Source of the DNA: Prosapia bicincta
Lineage: Eukaryota; Arthropoda; Insecta; Hemiptera; Cercopidae
Assembly: GCA_036971475.1 (NCBI GenBank)
Contig: JBAIZL010000006.1
Location: forward strand, 16,533,459 to 16,597,458
DNA: 64,000 bases
Direction: 5' to 3'
Below the pieces are notes generated by a model. That model was not told the origin of the DNA. It made no database searches and saw nothing but the letters and a program-made list of their open reading frames with translations. Positions 20,731 to 32,450 of the stretch are shown piece after piece (position 1 is the first letter of the stretch; each line of letters begins with the position of its first letter). The translations under genes were made by a program, and so were the position numbers.

Positions 20731-23056
20731 ATTAGATTGAATTGAGGTTATAGGTTATTTGTACAGATTAATCTGGTGATGAAGCTATGGCAGAGCAATC
20801 TGGAAGGTCTTCTCATAACAATGTACATAAGCTACAATATATGTATTGAAGAGTAATTTAAATTTATATTCCCACATTATAACCAGTTAGAACTAGTTGT
20901 GATTGAAGGACATTAATTTGTAAGACTAAGATAAGGAGTCAGCAGAAATATTACATCTTCTAAAGATGTGAATTAATTAGCAAGATTTTCCCTGATATTA
21001 ATTTTAATAACATCAGTTTTATCTATTATTTTATATATACTAATATTTAAATCAAATTTTTCCTTCAAAATAATAATGAAATCCTAAATGAGTAAAACAT
21101 ATTGAGCATATATTCGACGGTAATTCAACATTTTCTTGTAAATGACGGTATAGTACACAAAAGTTGTTACCCACTCTAAAGAAGTTGCCTCAATGGTTGT
21201 TAGATGGTGCTGTTAGTGTGGCAAAAGATCTGACAGTACATTCTGTATTTCTTTATACACAAACCACCATTTACTAAATGTTATTTTAAAAAAATGTCTT
21301 ATTTCTCAAGTATTGGATAATGTTTCTATTGAATACTTAAATTTCAAAATATTATATTTTGTCGAATTTAGAAAACTAATTTATTGTTTCTATTGAACTA
21401 ATTACCAAAGTTTCAAACTTGTAATTCAAATAAATTTATGAAAAATTACGGAGTCAAACCATTTTTGATTACACAAGGGAATTTTCATGATCTCTCCTGA
21501 CCCGTTGTGTTATCTAAAACGTTTTGTTTCAATAGGTTTTAATAAAGTTATAAATTTGAAAAGTTAATACTTAGTTTGAAATATATATCAACAGTTTTGC
21601 TGGTGGTCATTTCCAATAAATCCACCAAAATAATTTATTTTTCTGTTAGTTTATTTTTTCGAACAAGAATAGCAAAGTAATAATTGCTATGTCTTAGGGG
21701 ACATTCATCCCCTACCTTTGTGAGGGATGAATTAAAAGACATATAGGCTGAAAACGTTAGTGTTTACGTTGACAAAAAGTATGTTTTAAGGAAATTAAAT
21801 ATACTGTAGGGGTTCCGAAACATGAAACACATTTGTTTCTGAAAATGACTGGTGTCATTGTGCTCTTGATACCTACCTAATTTAAATTTATTTTGAAATA
21901 CATAATAGAAATAAATACAAACATTTTATAAAAATCAATCTGTTTTTTTTTTATTTAAGGAAATTGTAAATGAAAACAAACATTTTAAAATGAATTACAA
22001 CTAGTAATACATTCACAGTATAGTTTTCATTGATGAGAAAAAGTATATAAGTATTACCACATAAAAGTTGTACTTGAATGATGAATTGAATCATAGGACG
22101 AATGTCATGTTTTAATTATTATTTCAAACCTTTCAATATGTAGGGCATAATGGCTGCTTTTTTGGCCCCATGAGTCTGCTTCACATAATTTGGCCCTTGT
22201 TTTGTTTGTAGGTTAAATTAAAAACATTAGAATTTTGTATATAAAGATTTATATAATACTGTAATGTTCTACCAGGGGTACAGAATATATCCGATCTAGG
22301 ATTGTGGGAAATTCTTGGGTTTCAGGAGAAATTTTGGGTTATGTATAGTTTACGCAATTTTTTAAAATAATTTGTTTCCTTAATAAGAAGACATTTTAAA
22401 CTGTATCTGAATAAAAGAAAATTCAAAAGGTTCTAAATGGACCGATAGGTTAGAATTTGTATCAGTTGTCTGTTATAAATTCTTGCAACTTCAGTAGATT
22501 GTGTTATCAATTCGGTATACTGAGCAGCTTGGCTCTACACGAACGCAAGACTACACCTGATACAGCAAAAACTAACGAGCTACTCACTGTTGAAATTTAG
22601 CAGACTACGCGCATATTGGTTTTCAAAAATACTGTATTACTCTACTTTCAAATTTGTAGTGTATGTAGCAGAATAGGCCTATTTGCAAAATTATCACTAC
22701 ATTAGTAATAATATAGAATTTACGTAAGCTGCTAAGCCTCTATAATTTTTGGAGAAATTTGAAATGTCCATTTATGGGATTGGGGTAAAAACATTTTCTG
22801 CACCCACGTGTTCTACTTCCCAGTATTATGTAATGATTTTTCTATGATATTTGTCTTTATCTTTTTTTTCTGCTGTCTTTCGCAAACAGAGTTTTTTTAA
22901 TCAGTGTGATTCCTATACCCGACTTGATAGAAACCTTATATATACTTGAACCGCTTTCTTATCTTCCTAGTAATTACACATCTACAAATACATCTGTGAC
23001 ATTTAGCTTGTTGAAACAACAGGTCTTTTTTGTATTTATGTAGGGAAAGAACAAAA
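20731..23056. other. AT-rich DNA, nothing recognised
   Basis: About 2.3 kb with no long frame, no paired terminal repeats and no clear exon. A weak hairpin near 21,697-21,735 (GGGGAC.TTCATCCCC…GGGATGAATT) is the only structure noted. Confidence 0.45.
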
Positions 23057-23475
23057 AGCGAGTAATATAAAATAAAATTGTTTAAAGTCAAATCCTACTT
23101 GGGTCAACAAAGACAAATTTTATTTTAGTTACTTTTCAATGAATAATTACAAATAATATAAATAAAATAACATAACCTATGCATTCTACCACGTAACCTA
23201 TAAATAACATAAAAACAGCTGATTTATGAAATCATATGTTATCACTTATTTGAACCCAAATGGTACAAAATAACTTTATTGCATACCTTGACCCTTTTGT
23301 GAAAACCTTTTCCCTCCCATATGTAACTAAAATTAATTCATTTTAAGTTTAATGAATGAATTAATATTTGAAAAAAACTTTTAAAAAATCCAGTGTCATC
23401 CACTAGGAATTTAAAATAATGTATTTGACCTTGAGAGGAAGAATAAAAAGTATTTTTTTGTCAACTAAAACTTTG
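23057..23475. repeat. Dispersed repeat, partner of 63,474-63,893
   Basis: About 420 bp share many blocks in order with the window's right end: AATATAAATAAAATAA, AACAGCTG, TTTATGAAATCATATGTTAT, ACTAAAATTAATTCATT and GAATTAATATTTGAAAAAAA. No coding sequence. It directly abuts the MITE start at 23,497, so both may be one larger Tigger-type element. Confidence 0.7.
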
Positions 23476-23496
23476 ATTAAGATATACAGTATAGAA

Positions 23497-23977
23497 CCTT
23501 GATAATTAGGACTAACTGGGATAGTGGCCCATCCGGGTGAAACTAAGAAAAAATTAAAGAAGACATTGTACTTACAAAAAAAACTGCTTTAAATTTGTCA
23601 ACCAAAGAGTATTATGCACAGTGTATGAATATACATGTTGTATATACAGTTAAACTCCATTGCTATTTATTTCTCGGAAAACAAACTGTCAATTTTGGCT
23701 TTTTATTTTGTGCTGTGTGATCCTTTAATATTTTTAGCTTAAGACGCTCAAATCATTATTTTGTTTACCTCTGGGTCTTAGAATTTTTTATTGTTGTGTT
23801 AGACTTTTTATGTAAATACTGTACTCATTAGATTTTTTGTTATTTCTCATTTATTGCTTTTTTATTCTACTTCAAAATCATTCCAGGTTATTTATTGTTT
23901 TTTCATTCTATTTCAAAATCATTCTGGGTTATCCGGAGATCCTAATTAATGGAGTCCAACTTATCGAGGTTCTACTG
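23497..23977. mobile_element. Tigger/pogo-type MITE
   Basis: TA then CAGTATAGAACCTTGATAAT at the left; the right end complement is CAGTAGAACCTCGATAAGTT. Ends of this type mark Tigger/pogo elements. Subterminal ATCCGG blocks occur near both ends. The right TA is lost into the adjacent GT microsatellite. Confidence 0.65.

Positions 23978-23980
<3 letters not shown>

Positions 23981-24047
<67 letters not shown>
23981..24047. repeat. (GT)n then (AT)n microsatellite
   Basis: GT run to about 24,021 followed by AT to about 24,047. The mirror-order AT/AC tract lies at 24,138-24,214. Confidence 0.95.
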
Positions 24048-24134
24048 ATATGGAATTGAAAAAAAATTAAAAAATACTTGTAATTCAATTCCTGTTTAAT
24101 TATATGACATATCAGTTATAATATATGATGATGA

Positions 24135-24137
<3 letters not shown>

Positions 24138-24214
<77 letters not shown>
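24138..24214. repeat. (AT)n then (AC)n microsatellite
   Basis: The complement of the GT/AT tract 90 bp upstream, so the pair forms a large imperfect hairpin. Confidence 0.95.
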
Positions 24215-24217
<3 letters not shown>

Positions 24218-24821
24218 AATAGAACCTTAATAAGTATGTCCAAAATATGAAAAACAACACAAAGTAAATATAGTCATTATTTATTTAAATAAATTACTGT
24301 GTCTTTGGAAAAACCCAGAGTCAGTTTAACAAGGCCAAATAGTTGCAGTTTTATCGTATCCGTATATTTTCTCAACACATTGCACTCTTTTACACAATTG
24401 GAGATTTAATTCTTCCTATTTTAGTTCAGAAAAATGTTATAAAAAGATATGTATGCATATTAAGAAAATTTGATGCTACATGAGAACATTCACTTTCTCT
24501 TTAAATGGGAACTTTTAATTTTCGCATAAAGAAATATATACTTGATAAATCATGACTGTGAGGAAGGATAAAAAAGATAAATTAAAGGAGGAAGACAAAA
24601 ATAAACAAACCAAAATACTGCAAGTAGCAAGCTTTGGTGACATTTGCTTCCTTTTCCGCGTCCAGAGATGCATTGAATACTTTTTTATTTCATAAGTTTT
24701 AAATATAAATAGCTAGAATATTTATGCATATGGTCATTTTGTTTTATTTATAGCCAACCCAAGGATCACAAGAGTTGTTACATGAAGTAGATCTACTCTA
24801 ACAAATAATACTAAAAAAAAA
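24215..24821. other. AT-rich DNA, nothing recognised
   Basis: No gene-like frames or paired repeats seen. Confidence 0.5.
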
Positions 24822-24860
24822 ATCTAACCACAAATATTTTTATTCTAACCTTTGCGGCAC

Positions 24861-24905
24861 CATTCTATACATTTCGGTTACCAAGTAACCATCCTCAGAG
24901 GAATG
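24861..24905 (-). ncRNA. Hammerhead-like motif
   Basis: Minus strand: stem I strand CATTC, CTGAGGATG, a six-pair hairpin GGTTAC-TTG-GTAACC, GAAA, TGTATA, then closing GAATG. Stem I, stem II and GAAA are all readable; the CUGAUGA box is CUGAGGAUG. One of the best-preserved folds in the window. Confidence 0.45.
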
Positions 24906-24914
24906 ACTAACAAG

Positions 24915-24955
24915 ACTGTCTTGAGGATGATAACATGGTAAGCAAAATATACATC
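24915..24955 (+). ncRNA. Degenerate hammerhead-like motif, partner copy
   Basis: CTTGAGGATGATAACATGGT then AAGCAAAAT. It mirrors 24,861-24,905 with several changes and loss of the GAAA box. Confidence 0.25.
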
Positions 24956-25000
24956 AGGTTAGAATAAAAATATTTGTGATTAGTGGTTTTTGAGTATTAC

Positions 25001-25473
25001 TATTACTTAACCACAGTAAATTATTCCAAATAATTAAAGATCTCTATCAATCTTGGAGAAATATCTACCCTCTGCACCGAGGACCCTAGATATCATGTCT
25101 AGGGTTACTTGCTCTAGATATTAGTAATGTATACAGTAGAAGTGGATGGAACCAATAGTGCTACGACATGGACGGTAAACATATTTAAAGAATTCAACAT
25201 GTTTACACAGCTGCATACATACAGTCCATTAATAGATCTATTCAGTAGCAGTTAATCTTGTTCCAATCACATTCTGACTTCATAAAACTGTTTCTTTACC
25301 ATTTGTCAATGTGTGTTTATACACTTTATTTAGATGTTTGAAGTCTAATGTATGTATTGCTTGTTACACTGGTATTTAAAGAATTTACTAAATATAACTC
25401 GCTTTGAAAAGTTGGTTTCCTGGTTGGATAAATTTAGCTGTAGATTTTTATTGTTAAAGTCCAAAACATGGTA
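25001..25473. other. AT-rich DNA, nothing recognised
   Basis: No gene-like frames. A short palindrome CCCTAGATATC..TCTAGGG lies at about 25,084-25,105. Confidence 0.5.
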
Positions 25474-25475
25474 TA

Positions 25476-26802
25476 CGAGGGGTATTCTTAAAGTAAGGGC
25501 CGTTTGAAAATAAAATAAAAACAAAAAGAAATTTGCAAAAACTAATTTTATTTTTGGAATCTACATACTTTTATCTATTTTTCTACATAGTTTCCGAGTT
25601 GTTGTAAACACTTATCATATCGCACAACTAAATTTTGGAAACCTTCTTCATATAAAACTTGCCGCCTGCTGTGATAACCAAGAATTCACGGCCGTTTTCA
25701 ATTCGTGTAATCGTCATAACGGCTGCCTTCCAAGTGATGTTTCAGATGACGGAAGAGATGAAAGTCGCTCGGCGCAAGGCCAGGGCTGTAGGGTGGGTGG
25801 TCCAAAACTTCCCAGCCAAAAGAGTCCAATGCAGCTCGGGTCTGAGTGGCAGTGTAAGGCCTTGCATTATCGTGCAGAAACAAAATTCCTTTTGTGAGCA
25901 TGCCACGTCTCTTGTTTTGAATCGCTCTGCGCAGCATCCTCAGAGTTTGGCAGTAGGCTTCTGCATTTATTGTCGTTCCTCGTTCCATAAAGTCGACCAG
26001 CAAAACACCATGCCTATCTCAAAACATGGACACCATGATCTTGCGCTGCGACAAAGTCTGTTTGGCTTTGACCTTATGGGAGATTGCGTGTTTCTCCATT
26101 CCATGCTTTGTTGTTTCGATTCGGGAGTGAAATGCGAAACCCACCTTTTGTCTCCAGTTACGATCCGACTCAGCATGCCGTCACCATTTTCGTCATAACG
26201 TGTTGGAAAATTCAAGGAACTCTCGAGTCTTTTGTGTTTGTCCTCCTCCGTCAGGAGTTTAGGGACCCAACGCGAGCACTGTTTCTTAAAGTTTAATTTT
26301 GTATGAACAATTTTGTAAATCACAGACCTCAACTTCCGGAAATTCGTGTGAGAGTAGTGATCGTGAAGCGTCTGTTGTCACGAATTTTCGCTTCAACTGA
26401 AGACAGCAAATCGTCTGACATTAGAGATGGACAGCCAGATCGCGTTTCGTCATGGACATTGTCGCGGCCATCTTTGAAGTCTCGAACCCACTTACGCACT
26501 TTTCCTTCACACATGGCATTGGCACCGTAAACTTCAGAAATCTGTCGGTGAATTTTTGCAGCAGACATGTTTCTTGCCGACAAAAACCGTATAACCGAAC
26601 GAACGTCGCAAAGGGGCGGGCGATTCGATAACCTTGAACATTTTGCAAGCACAGAACACAACGCACAAGTTAGCTACACAGCTGAAACTGAGCGTAAGTG
26701 TTGCCAAAGCATGCCGGGACGCGACACAAGCGCTCGTTGCGGCGTGCACGTGAACTATGAGGGAATATAAACAAACGGCCCTTACTTTAGAAATACGCTT
26801 AG
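25476..26802 (-). mobile_element. mariner transposon, inactive
   Basis: About 1.33 kb between TA dinucleotides (25,474-25,475 and 26,803-26,804), with about 31-bp inverted ends sharing AAAGTAAGGGCCGTTTG. Size, ends and target fit mariner. The transposase is on the minus strand in three frames. The GC content of the body is well above the surrounding DNA, which suggests a fairly recent arrival. Confidence 0.95.
25698..26661 (-). pseudogene. mariner DD34D transposase, frameshifted
   Basis: Three overlapping minus frames give nearly a whole transposase. 26,661-26,329: N-terminal HTH part with VIRFLSARNMSAAKIHRQIS and WVRDFKDGRDNVHDE. 26,332-25,967: IVHTKLNFKKQCSRWVPKLL, then IVTGDKRWVSHFTPESK with the first catalytic Asp. 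26,003-25,698: FLHDNARPYTA with the second Asp and SPGLAPSDFHLF with the third, 34 residues apart, hence DD34D. Frame changes near 26,330 and 26,005 inactivate it. All three catalytic acids remain. The enzyme would cut at the terminal repeats and reinsert at TA. Confidence 0.93.
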
Positions 26803-26804
26803 TA

Positions 26805-27819
26805 TATCAAATAAGTGGTATATACTGTGTATTACTTATCTCTATGTACGTAATAGTACAGATACACTTCAATATATATAAACTTACCTAAAGTATTATT
26901 TACTTTGGTTTATACAAAGAAGACCATTTTAGGACATCTATTTCTGTGTCAACTCCAACTGCGACTAGCCTCTTGTTTTATGGATATGGTAGAGGCTGGG
27001 AAACTTTCTTTGGTAGATGAATTTTAAGGCCAATTTTCTAAAATTATTGTGTAGAGGTTGTAGTGTAATTAGTTGTTGAGAATGTTCTAACCAACTAGCC
27101 AACCTAGTTGGCAATTGGCATTTCTGCCATCCTGTGACTTGCTGACCGGTAGAAATAGGCCAATAGAGATCCTTCTGTCTACCTTTGCCTTTTACTCTTC
27201 AAGAGCTGAGATGGTTTACGTGTATTACATCTGTTTCACACAATGTACAGGAGGTGCTATCAAGTGTACCAATGTGATGGAAATTTGCTGCAAGGATTTA
27301 TGGGCGGTGATGTAAAAGTCACATCATACTCACATAAATACTCACATATTTAAGTAGAATAAGAGATAGCTTTGCCTTTATTAGGCATGCCCATTTATTC
27401 ACTTCCTTAGCTAGAAGGAGGTTTTGAATAAATGAAGAGATAAGGTATAGTGAATCTATGTTAGGGCTGTTCCAATTTTTCCGAGGGCATGGCCAGTTAT
27501 TTTTGCTCCCCTCAACACCCGCATACTGAGAACCCACTGCAATACGAGACACCCGCCACTCATTCATTATTAGACTGCTTAATCTCTTTGAATTCATGCA
27601 GCAGTTTGTAGTTTGTGTGCGAGTTTGTATCAATAGCTAATATGATAACACTGGACATGGAAAATTACCCTTGATGAGGATTGGAACCTGTTTAACTCAA
27701 GAACCCCCTTACAAATGGTTGCCATTTCACAAAAATTTCTTAAAGGTTTGTCAACTCCAAAGGACCCCTACAATATGCTACTGTAGATGTCAGCTCCTTA
27801 ACCTAACCAGGTTTAGTAT
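26805..27819. other. Unique DNA, nothing recognised
   Basis: Slightly higher GC than its surroundings. A 104-codon minus frame (27,319-27,633) and two 66-67-codon plus frames show no family resemblance and no codon or splice support. Confidence 0.4.
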
Positions 27820-27821
27820 TA

Positions 27822-28706
27822 TAGTAGAACCTCTCCAATTCGTCACAATCTGGACCAAGGGGTGGCGAATTTGAGAAAAAGTTGAATTACTGAAATTATG
27901 AAATTAACATGTAATTGTGGGTAAACATAGCACGTAAATAGATATGTAATGTAATTAATGTTGTACGTACATGATTTATGTCGAAAAACTCAACATCACT
28001 ATTAAACAACACTATAAAAGCACTAGTAGCCTGGAGTATAATTTGTAATTAGAAATACAGTACGTTACTCAAAGCTTTCTGAATTAAAATTGTTTTGCTT
28101 AGTGGAAATAATTTGCTTGACTTCACTGTTGTGAGAACTGGATGAACATCGCATCATCAAGTTGAATGAAAAAGGATGTTTTCATTATTTTTCGTTTAAC
28201 ATCACCATCAGAAACTTGCCTCTTTAATTTTATTGTCATTTCTCTTGATGTTGTATACACTTGCTCTAGGAATTCCGAATTCTAACGATAGCTTAACCGC
28301 ACTTTTGTCTTTTCGTAACTGTTGTAGAAAGTCATAATTATAAATGAAGGTTAAAGATTTTATAATTACCTCGTTTAGACATTTACCTTTATATAACCAC
28401 TGTTGGAAAAGTTATAAAATGAAAGAAGGAAACAAAAACTGAACTGTGGAATACAATTTGTATAAACTACAGTGTAACTTATAATGCAACACAACGCTGT
28501 CTACTATGCTGCGGCCAGTCGATTATTGAACATTCTACTATATTTTATGACACTTATGAAATGTGTGAGAAGAAAGAATAAGTTGAGAAGATTTATCAGT
28601 AATTGAATAACGTATGCCGTATCTGATGGCTGTCAGCTTTACAATGGCGACGTGACAGTGCAGACGATGTTAGTTATTATTGTGATAAATTAGAGAAGTT
28701 CTACTA
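27822..28706 (-). mobile_element. pogo/Tigger-type element
   Basis: TA-flanked inverted ends TAGTAGAACCTCTCCAATTC and, on the other strand, TAGTAGAACTTCTCTAATTT. About 885 bp. A minus-strand remnant of the transposase DNA-binding region lies at 28,208-28,336; the DDE part is missing. Confidence 0.8.
28208..28336 (-). pseudogene. pogo-type transposase helix-turn-helix remnant
   Basis: Forty-two residues: YDFLQQLRKDKSAVKLSLEF then GIPRASVYNIKRNDNKIKEA. This matches the psq/CENP-B-like helix-turn-helix at the start of pogo and Tigger transposases (a GIPRSTVYNIKK-type recognition helix). A stop follows directly and upstream sequence is not open. It is consistent with the strand and termini of the enclosing element. 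Confidence 0.8.
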
Positions 28707-30306
28707 TAATAAACAATCCCTATAAAGATGTGGGTCCATTCTTTTTCAAGTAACAAATGTTTTCCATTTCAATAGATTCATACTCTATAGATCTATGACG
28801 TTAACGTCATACCCAGCCAAAAACTGGTGGGAGGCAAATTCAGTAAATGTTGTGCATAGGCCTTGAATCTCTTTGTTATTTATTCCATATTGTTGCATAT
28901 TGGCTGAATAATCCTCCCATTTGTTATTGAAGATTCTCAGTTTTGTTCCTAAATGCAGACTGCCATCATGTTTCTAGTGTGCTGTTTACTTTATATTCCA
29001 GTTTACGTATCCATTTTGTTGGGGGATGGGAGTACATTTAGCTGCTTCAGTGATTGTTCTTAGTGTGGAGTTTAGGACTAGACTATACAGACCCGAGAGT
29101 GCATTGCTGGCAGTCGTTCCTTCGCAAACATATTCTAAGATTAGCCTTATATAGTTTTTGTGATTTGCTTTCAGGGTGTCCTGGGTTGCTCATTTTGTTG
29201 TGGGATGGGTGTACATTTAGCTGCTTCGGTGATTGTTTTTAGTGTGAAGTTTAGGACTAGACTATACAGACCCGAGAGTGCACTGCTGGCAGTCGTTGCT
29301 TTGCAAACATATTCTAAGATTGGCCTTATATAGTTTTTGTGATTTGCTTTCAGGGTGTCCTGGGTTGCTCATTTTGTTGTGGGATGGGTGTACATTTAGC
29401 TGCTTCGGTGATTGTTTTTAGTGTGAAGTTTAGGACTAGACTATACAGACCCGAGAGTGCACTGCTGGCAGTCGTTGCTTTGCAAACATATTCTAAGATT
29501 GGCCTTATATAGTTTTTGTAATTTGCTTTCAGGGTGTCCTGGGTTGCTCATTTTGTTGTGGGATGGGTGTACATTTAGCTGCTTCAGTGATTGTTCTTAG
29601 TGTGGAGTTTAGGACTAGACTATACAGACCAGAGAGTGCATTGCTGGCAGTCGTTCCTTTGCAAACATATTCTAAGATTAGCCTTACATAGTTTTTGTAA
29701 TTTGCTTTCAGGGTGTCCTGGGTTGCTCATTTTGTCGGGGGATGGGTGTACATTTAGCTGCTTCAGTGATTGTTCTTAGTGTGGAGTTTAGGACTAGACT
29801 ATACAGACCCGAGAGTGCATTGCTGGCAGTTGTTCCTTTGCAAACATATTCTAAGATTAACCTTATATAGTTTTTGTAATTTGCTTTCAGGGTGTCCTGG
29901 GTTGCTCACTTTGTTGGGGGATGGGTGTACATTTAGCTGCTTCAGTGATTGTTCTTAGTGTGGAGTTTAGGACAAGACTATACAGACCCGAGAGTGCATT
30001 GCTGGCAGTCGTTCCTTTGCAAACATATTCTAAGATTAGCCTTACATAGTTTTTGTAATTTGCTTTCAGGGTGTCCTGGGTTGCTCATTTTGTCGGGGGA
30101 TGGGTGTACATTTAGCTGCTTCAGTGATTGTTCTTAGTGTGGAGTTTAGGACTAGACTATACAGACCCGAGAGTGCATTGCTGGCAGTTGTTCCTTTGCA
30201 AACATATTCTAAGATTAACCTTATATAGTTTTTGTAATTTGCTTTCAGGGTGTCCTGGGTTGCTCACTTTGTTGGGGGATGGGTGTACATTTAGCTGCTT
30301 CAGTGA

Positions 30307-32450
30307 TTGTTCTTAGTGTGGAGTTTAGGACAAGACTATACAGACCCGAGAGTGCATTGCTGGCAGTCGTTCCTTTGCAAACATATTCTAAGATTAGCCT
30401 TACATAGTTTTTGTAATTTGCTTTCAGGGTTTCCTGGGTTGCTCATTTTGTCGGGGGATGGGTGTACATTTAGCTGCTTCAGTGATTGTTCTTAGTGTGG
30501 AGTTTAGGACTAGACTATACAGACCCGAGAGTGCATTGCTGGCAGTTGTTCCTTTGCAAACATATTCTAAGATTAACCTTATATAGTTTTTGTAATTTGC
30601 TTTCAGGGTGTCCTGGGTTGCTCACTTTGTTGGGGGATGGGTGTACATTTAGCTGCTTCAGTGATTGTTCTTAGTGTGGAGTTTAGGACTAGACTATACA
30701 GACCCGAGAGTGCATTGCTGGCAGTCGTTCCTTTGCAAACATATTCCAAGATTAGCCTTATATAGTTTTTGTAATTTGCTTTCAGGGTTTCCTGGGTTGC
30801 TCATTTTGTTGGGGGATGGGTGTACATTTAGCTGCTTCAGTGATTGTTCTTAGTGTGGAGTTTAGGACTAGACTATACAGACCAGAGAGTGCATTGCTGG
30901 CAGTCGTTGCTCTGCAAACATATTCTAAGATTGGCCTTATATAGTGTTTCTAATTTGCTTTCAGGGTGTCCTGGGTTGCTCACTTTGTTGGGTGATGGGT
31001 GTACATTTAGCTGCTTCAGTGATTGTTCTTAGTGTGGAGTTTAGGATTAGACTATACAGACCCAAGAGTGCATTGCTGGCAGTCGTTCCTTTGCAAACAT
31101 ATTCTAAGATTAGCCTTATAATTTTTGTAATTTGCTTTCAGGGTGTCCTGGGTTGCTCATTTTGTTGGAGAATGGGTGTACATTTAGCTGCTTCAGTGAT
31201 TGTTCTTAGTGTGGAGTTTAGGACTAGACTATACAGACCAGAGAGTGCATTGCTGGCAGTCGTTCCTTTGCAAACATATTCTAAGATTGGCCTTATATAG
31301 TTTTTGTAATTTCCTTTCAGGGTGTCCTGGGTTGCTCACTTTGTCGGGGGATGGGTGTACATTTAGCTGCTTCAGTGATTGTTCTTAGTGTGGAGTTTAG
31401 GACAAGACTATACAGACCCGAGAGTGCATTGCTGGCAGTCGTTCCTTTGCAAACATATTCTAAGATTAGCCTTACATAGTTTTTGTAATTTGCTTTCAGG
31501 GTTTCCTGGGTTGCTCATTTTGTCGGGGGATGGGTGTACATTTAGCTGCTTCAGTGATTGTTCTTAGTGTGGAGTTTAGGACTAGACTATACAGACCCGA
31601 GAGTGCATTGCTGGCAGTTGTTCCTTTGCAAACATATTCTAAGATTAACCTTATATAGTTTTTGTAATTTGCTTTCAGGGTGTCCTGGGTTGCTCACTTT
31701 GTTGGGGGATGGGTGTACATTTAGCTGCTTCAGTGATTGTTCTTAGTGTGGAGTTTAGGACTAGACTATACAGACCCGAGAGTGCATTGCTGGCAGTCGT
31801 TCCTTTGCAAACATATTCCAAGATTAGCCTTATATAGTTTTTGTAATTTGCTTTCAGGGTTTCCTGGGTTGCTCATTTTGTTGGGGGATGGGTGTACATT
31901 TAGCTGCTTCAGTGATTGTTCTTAGTGTGGAGTTTAGGACTAGACTATACAGACCAGAGAGTGCATTGCTGGCAGTCGTTGCTCTGCAAACATATTCTAA
32001 GATTGGCCTTATATAGTGTTTCTAATTTGCTTTCAGGGTGTCCTGGGTTGCTCACTTTGTTGGGTGATGGGTGTACATTTAGCTGCTTCAGTGATTGTTC
32101 TTAGTGTGGAGTTTAGGATTAGACTATACAGACCCAAGAGTGCATTGCTGGCAGTCGTTCCTTTGCAAACATATTCTAAGATTAGCCTTATAATTTTTGT
32201 AATTTGCTTTCAGGGTGTCCTGGGTTGCTCATTTTGTTGGAGAATGGGTGTACATTTAGCTGCTTCAGTGATTGTTCTTAGTGTGGAGTTTAGGACTAGA
32301 CTATACAGACCAGAGAGTGCATTGCTGGCAGTCGTTCCTTTGCAAACATATTCTAAGATTGGCCTTATATAGTTTTTGTAATTTCCTTTCAGGGTGTCCT
32401 GGGTTGCTCACTTTGTCGGGGGATGGGTGTACATTTAGCTGCTTCAGTGA
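30307..32450. repeat. Tandem 1,072-bp higher-order duplication
   Basis: Six successive 179-bp units (30,307-31,378) are followed by a near-identical six (31,379-32,450). Shared private changes include the 2-bp loss CCTTATAATTTTTG and the TATAGTGTTTCTAATTTGC variant. The period is 1,072 rather than 1,074 because of that deletion. Confidence 0.95.

Larger units (their letters stand above)
24822..25000. repeat. Foldback with two opposed hammerhead-like motifs
   Basis: Arms of about 85 bp share CACAAATATTTTTATTCTAA and CCT, meeting near 24,912. Each arm carries one motif pointing in opposite directions. No coding sequence. Confidence 0.7.

Noticed and set aside
23837..24070. Plus-strand frame with Cys/Val and Tyr/Ile runs
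   Set aside because: Translation of the GT and AT microsatellites.
26441..26460. CGCGTTTCG block resembling a hammerhead GAAACGCG on the minus strand
   Set aside because: It lies inside mariner transposase coding sequence with no hairpin or CUGA box around it.
25659..26770. Plus-strand frames up to 179 codons across the mariner element
   Set aside because: They are shadows of the minus-strand transposase.
27319..27633. 104-codon minus-strand frame
   Set aside because: No domain, no family resemblance and no splice or start context; likely chance.
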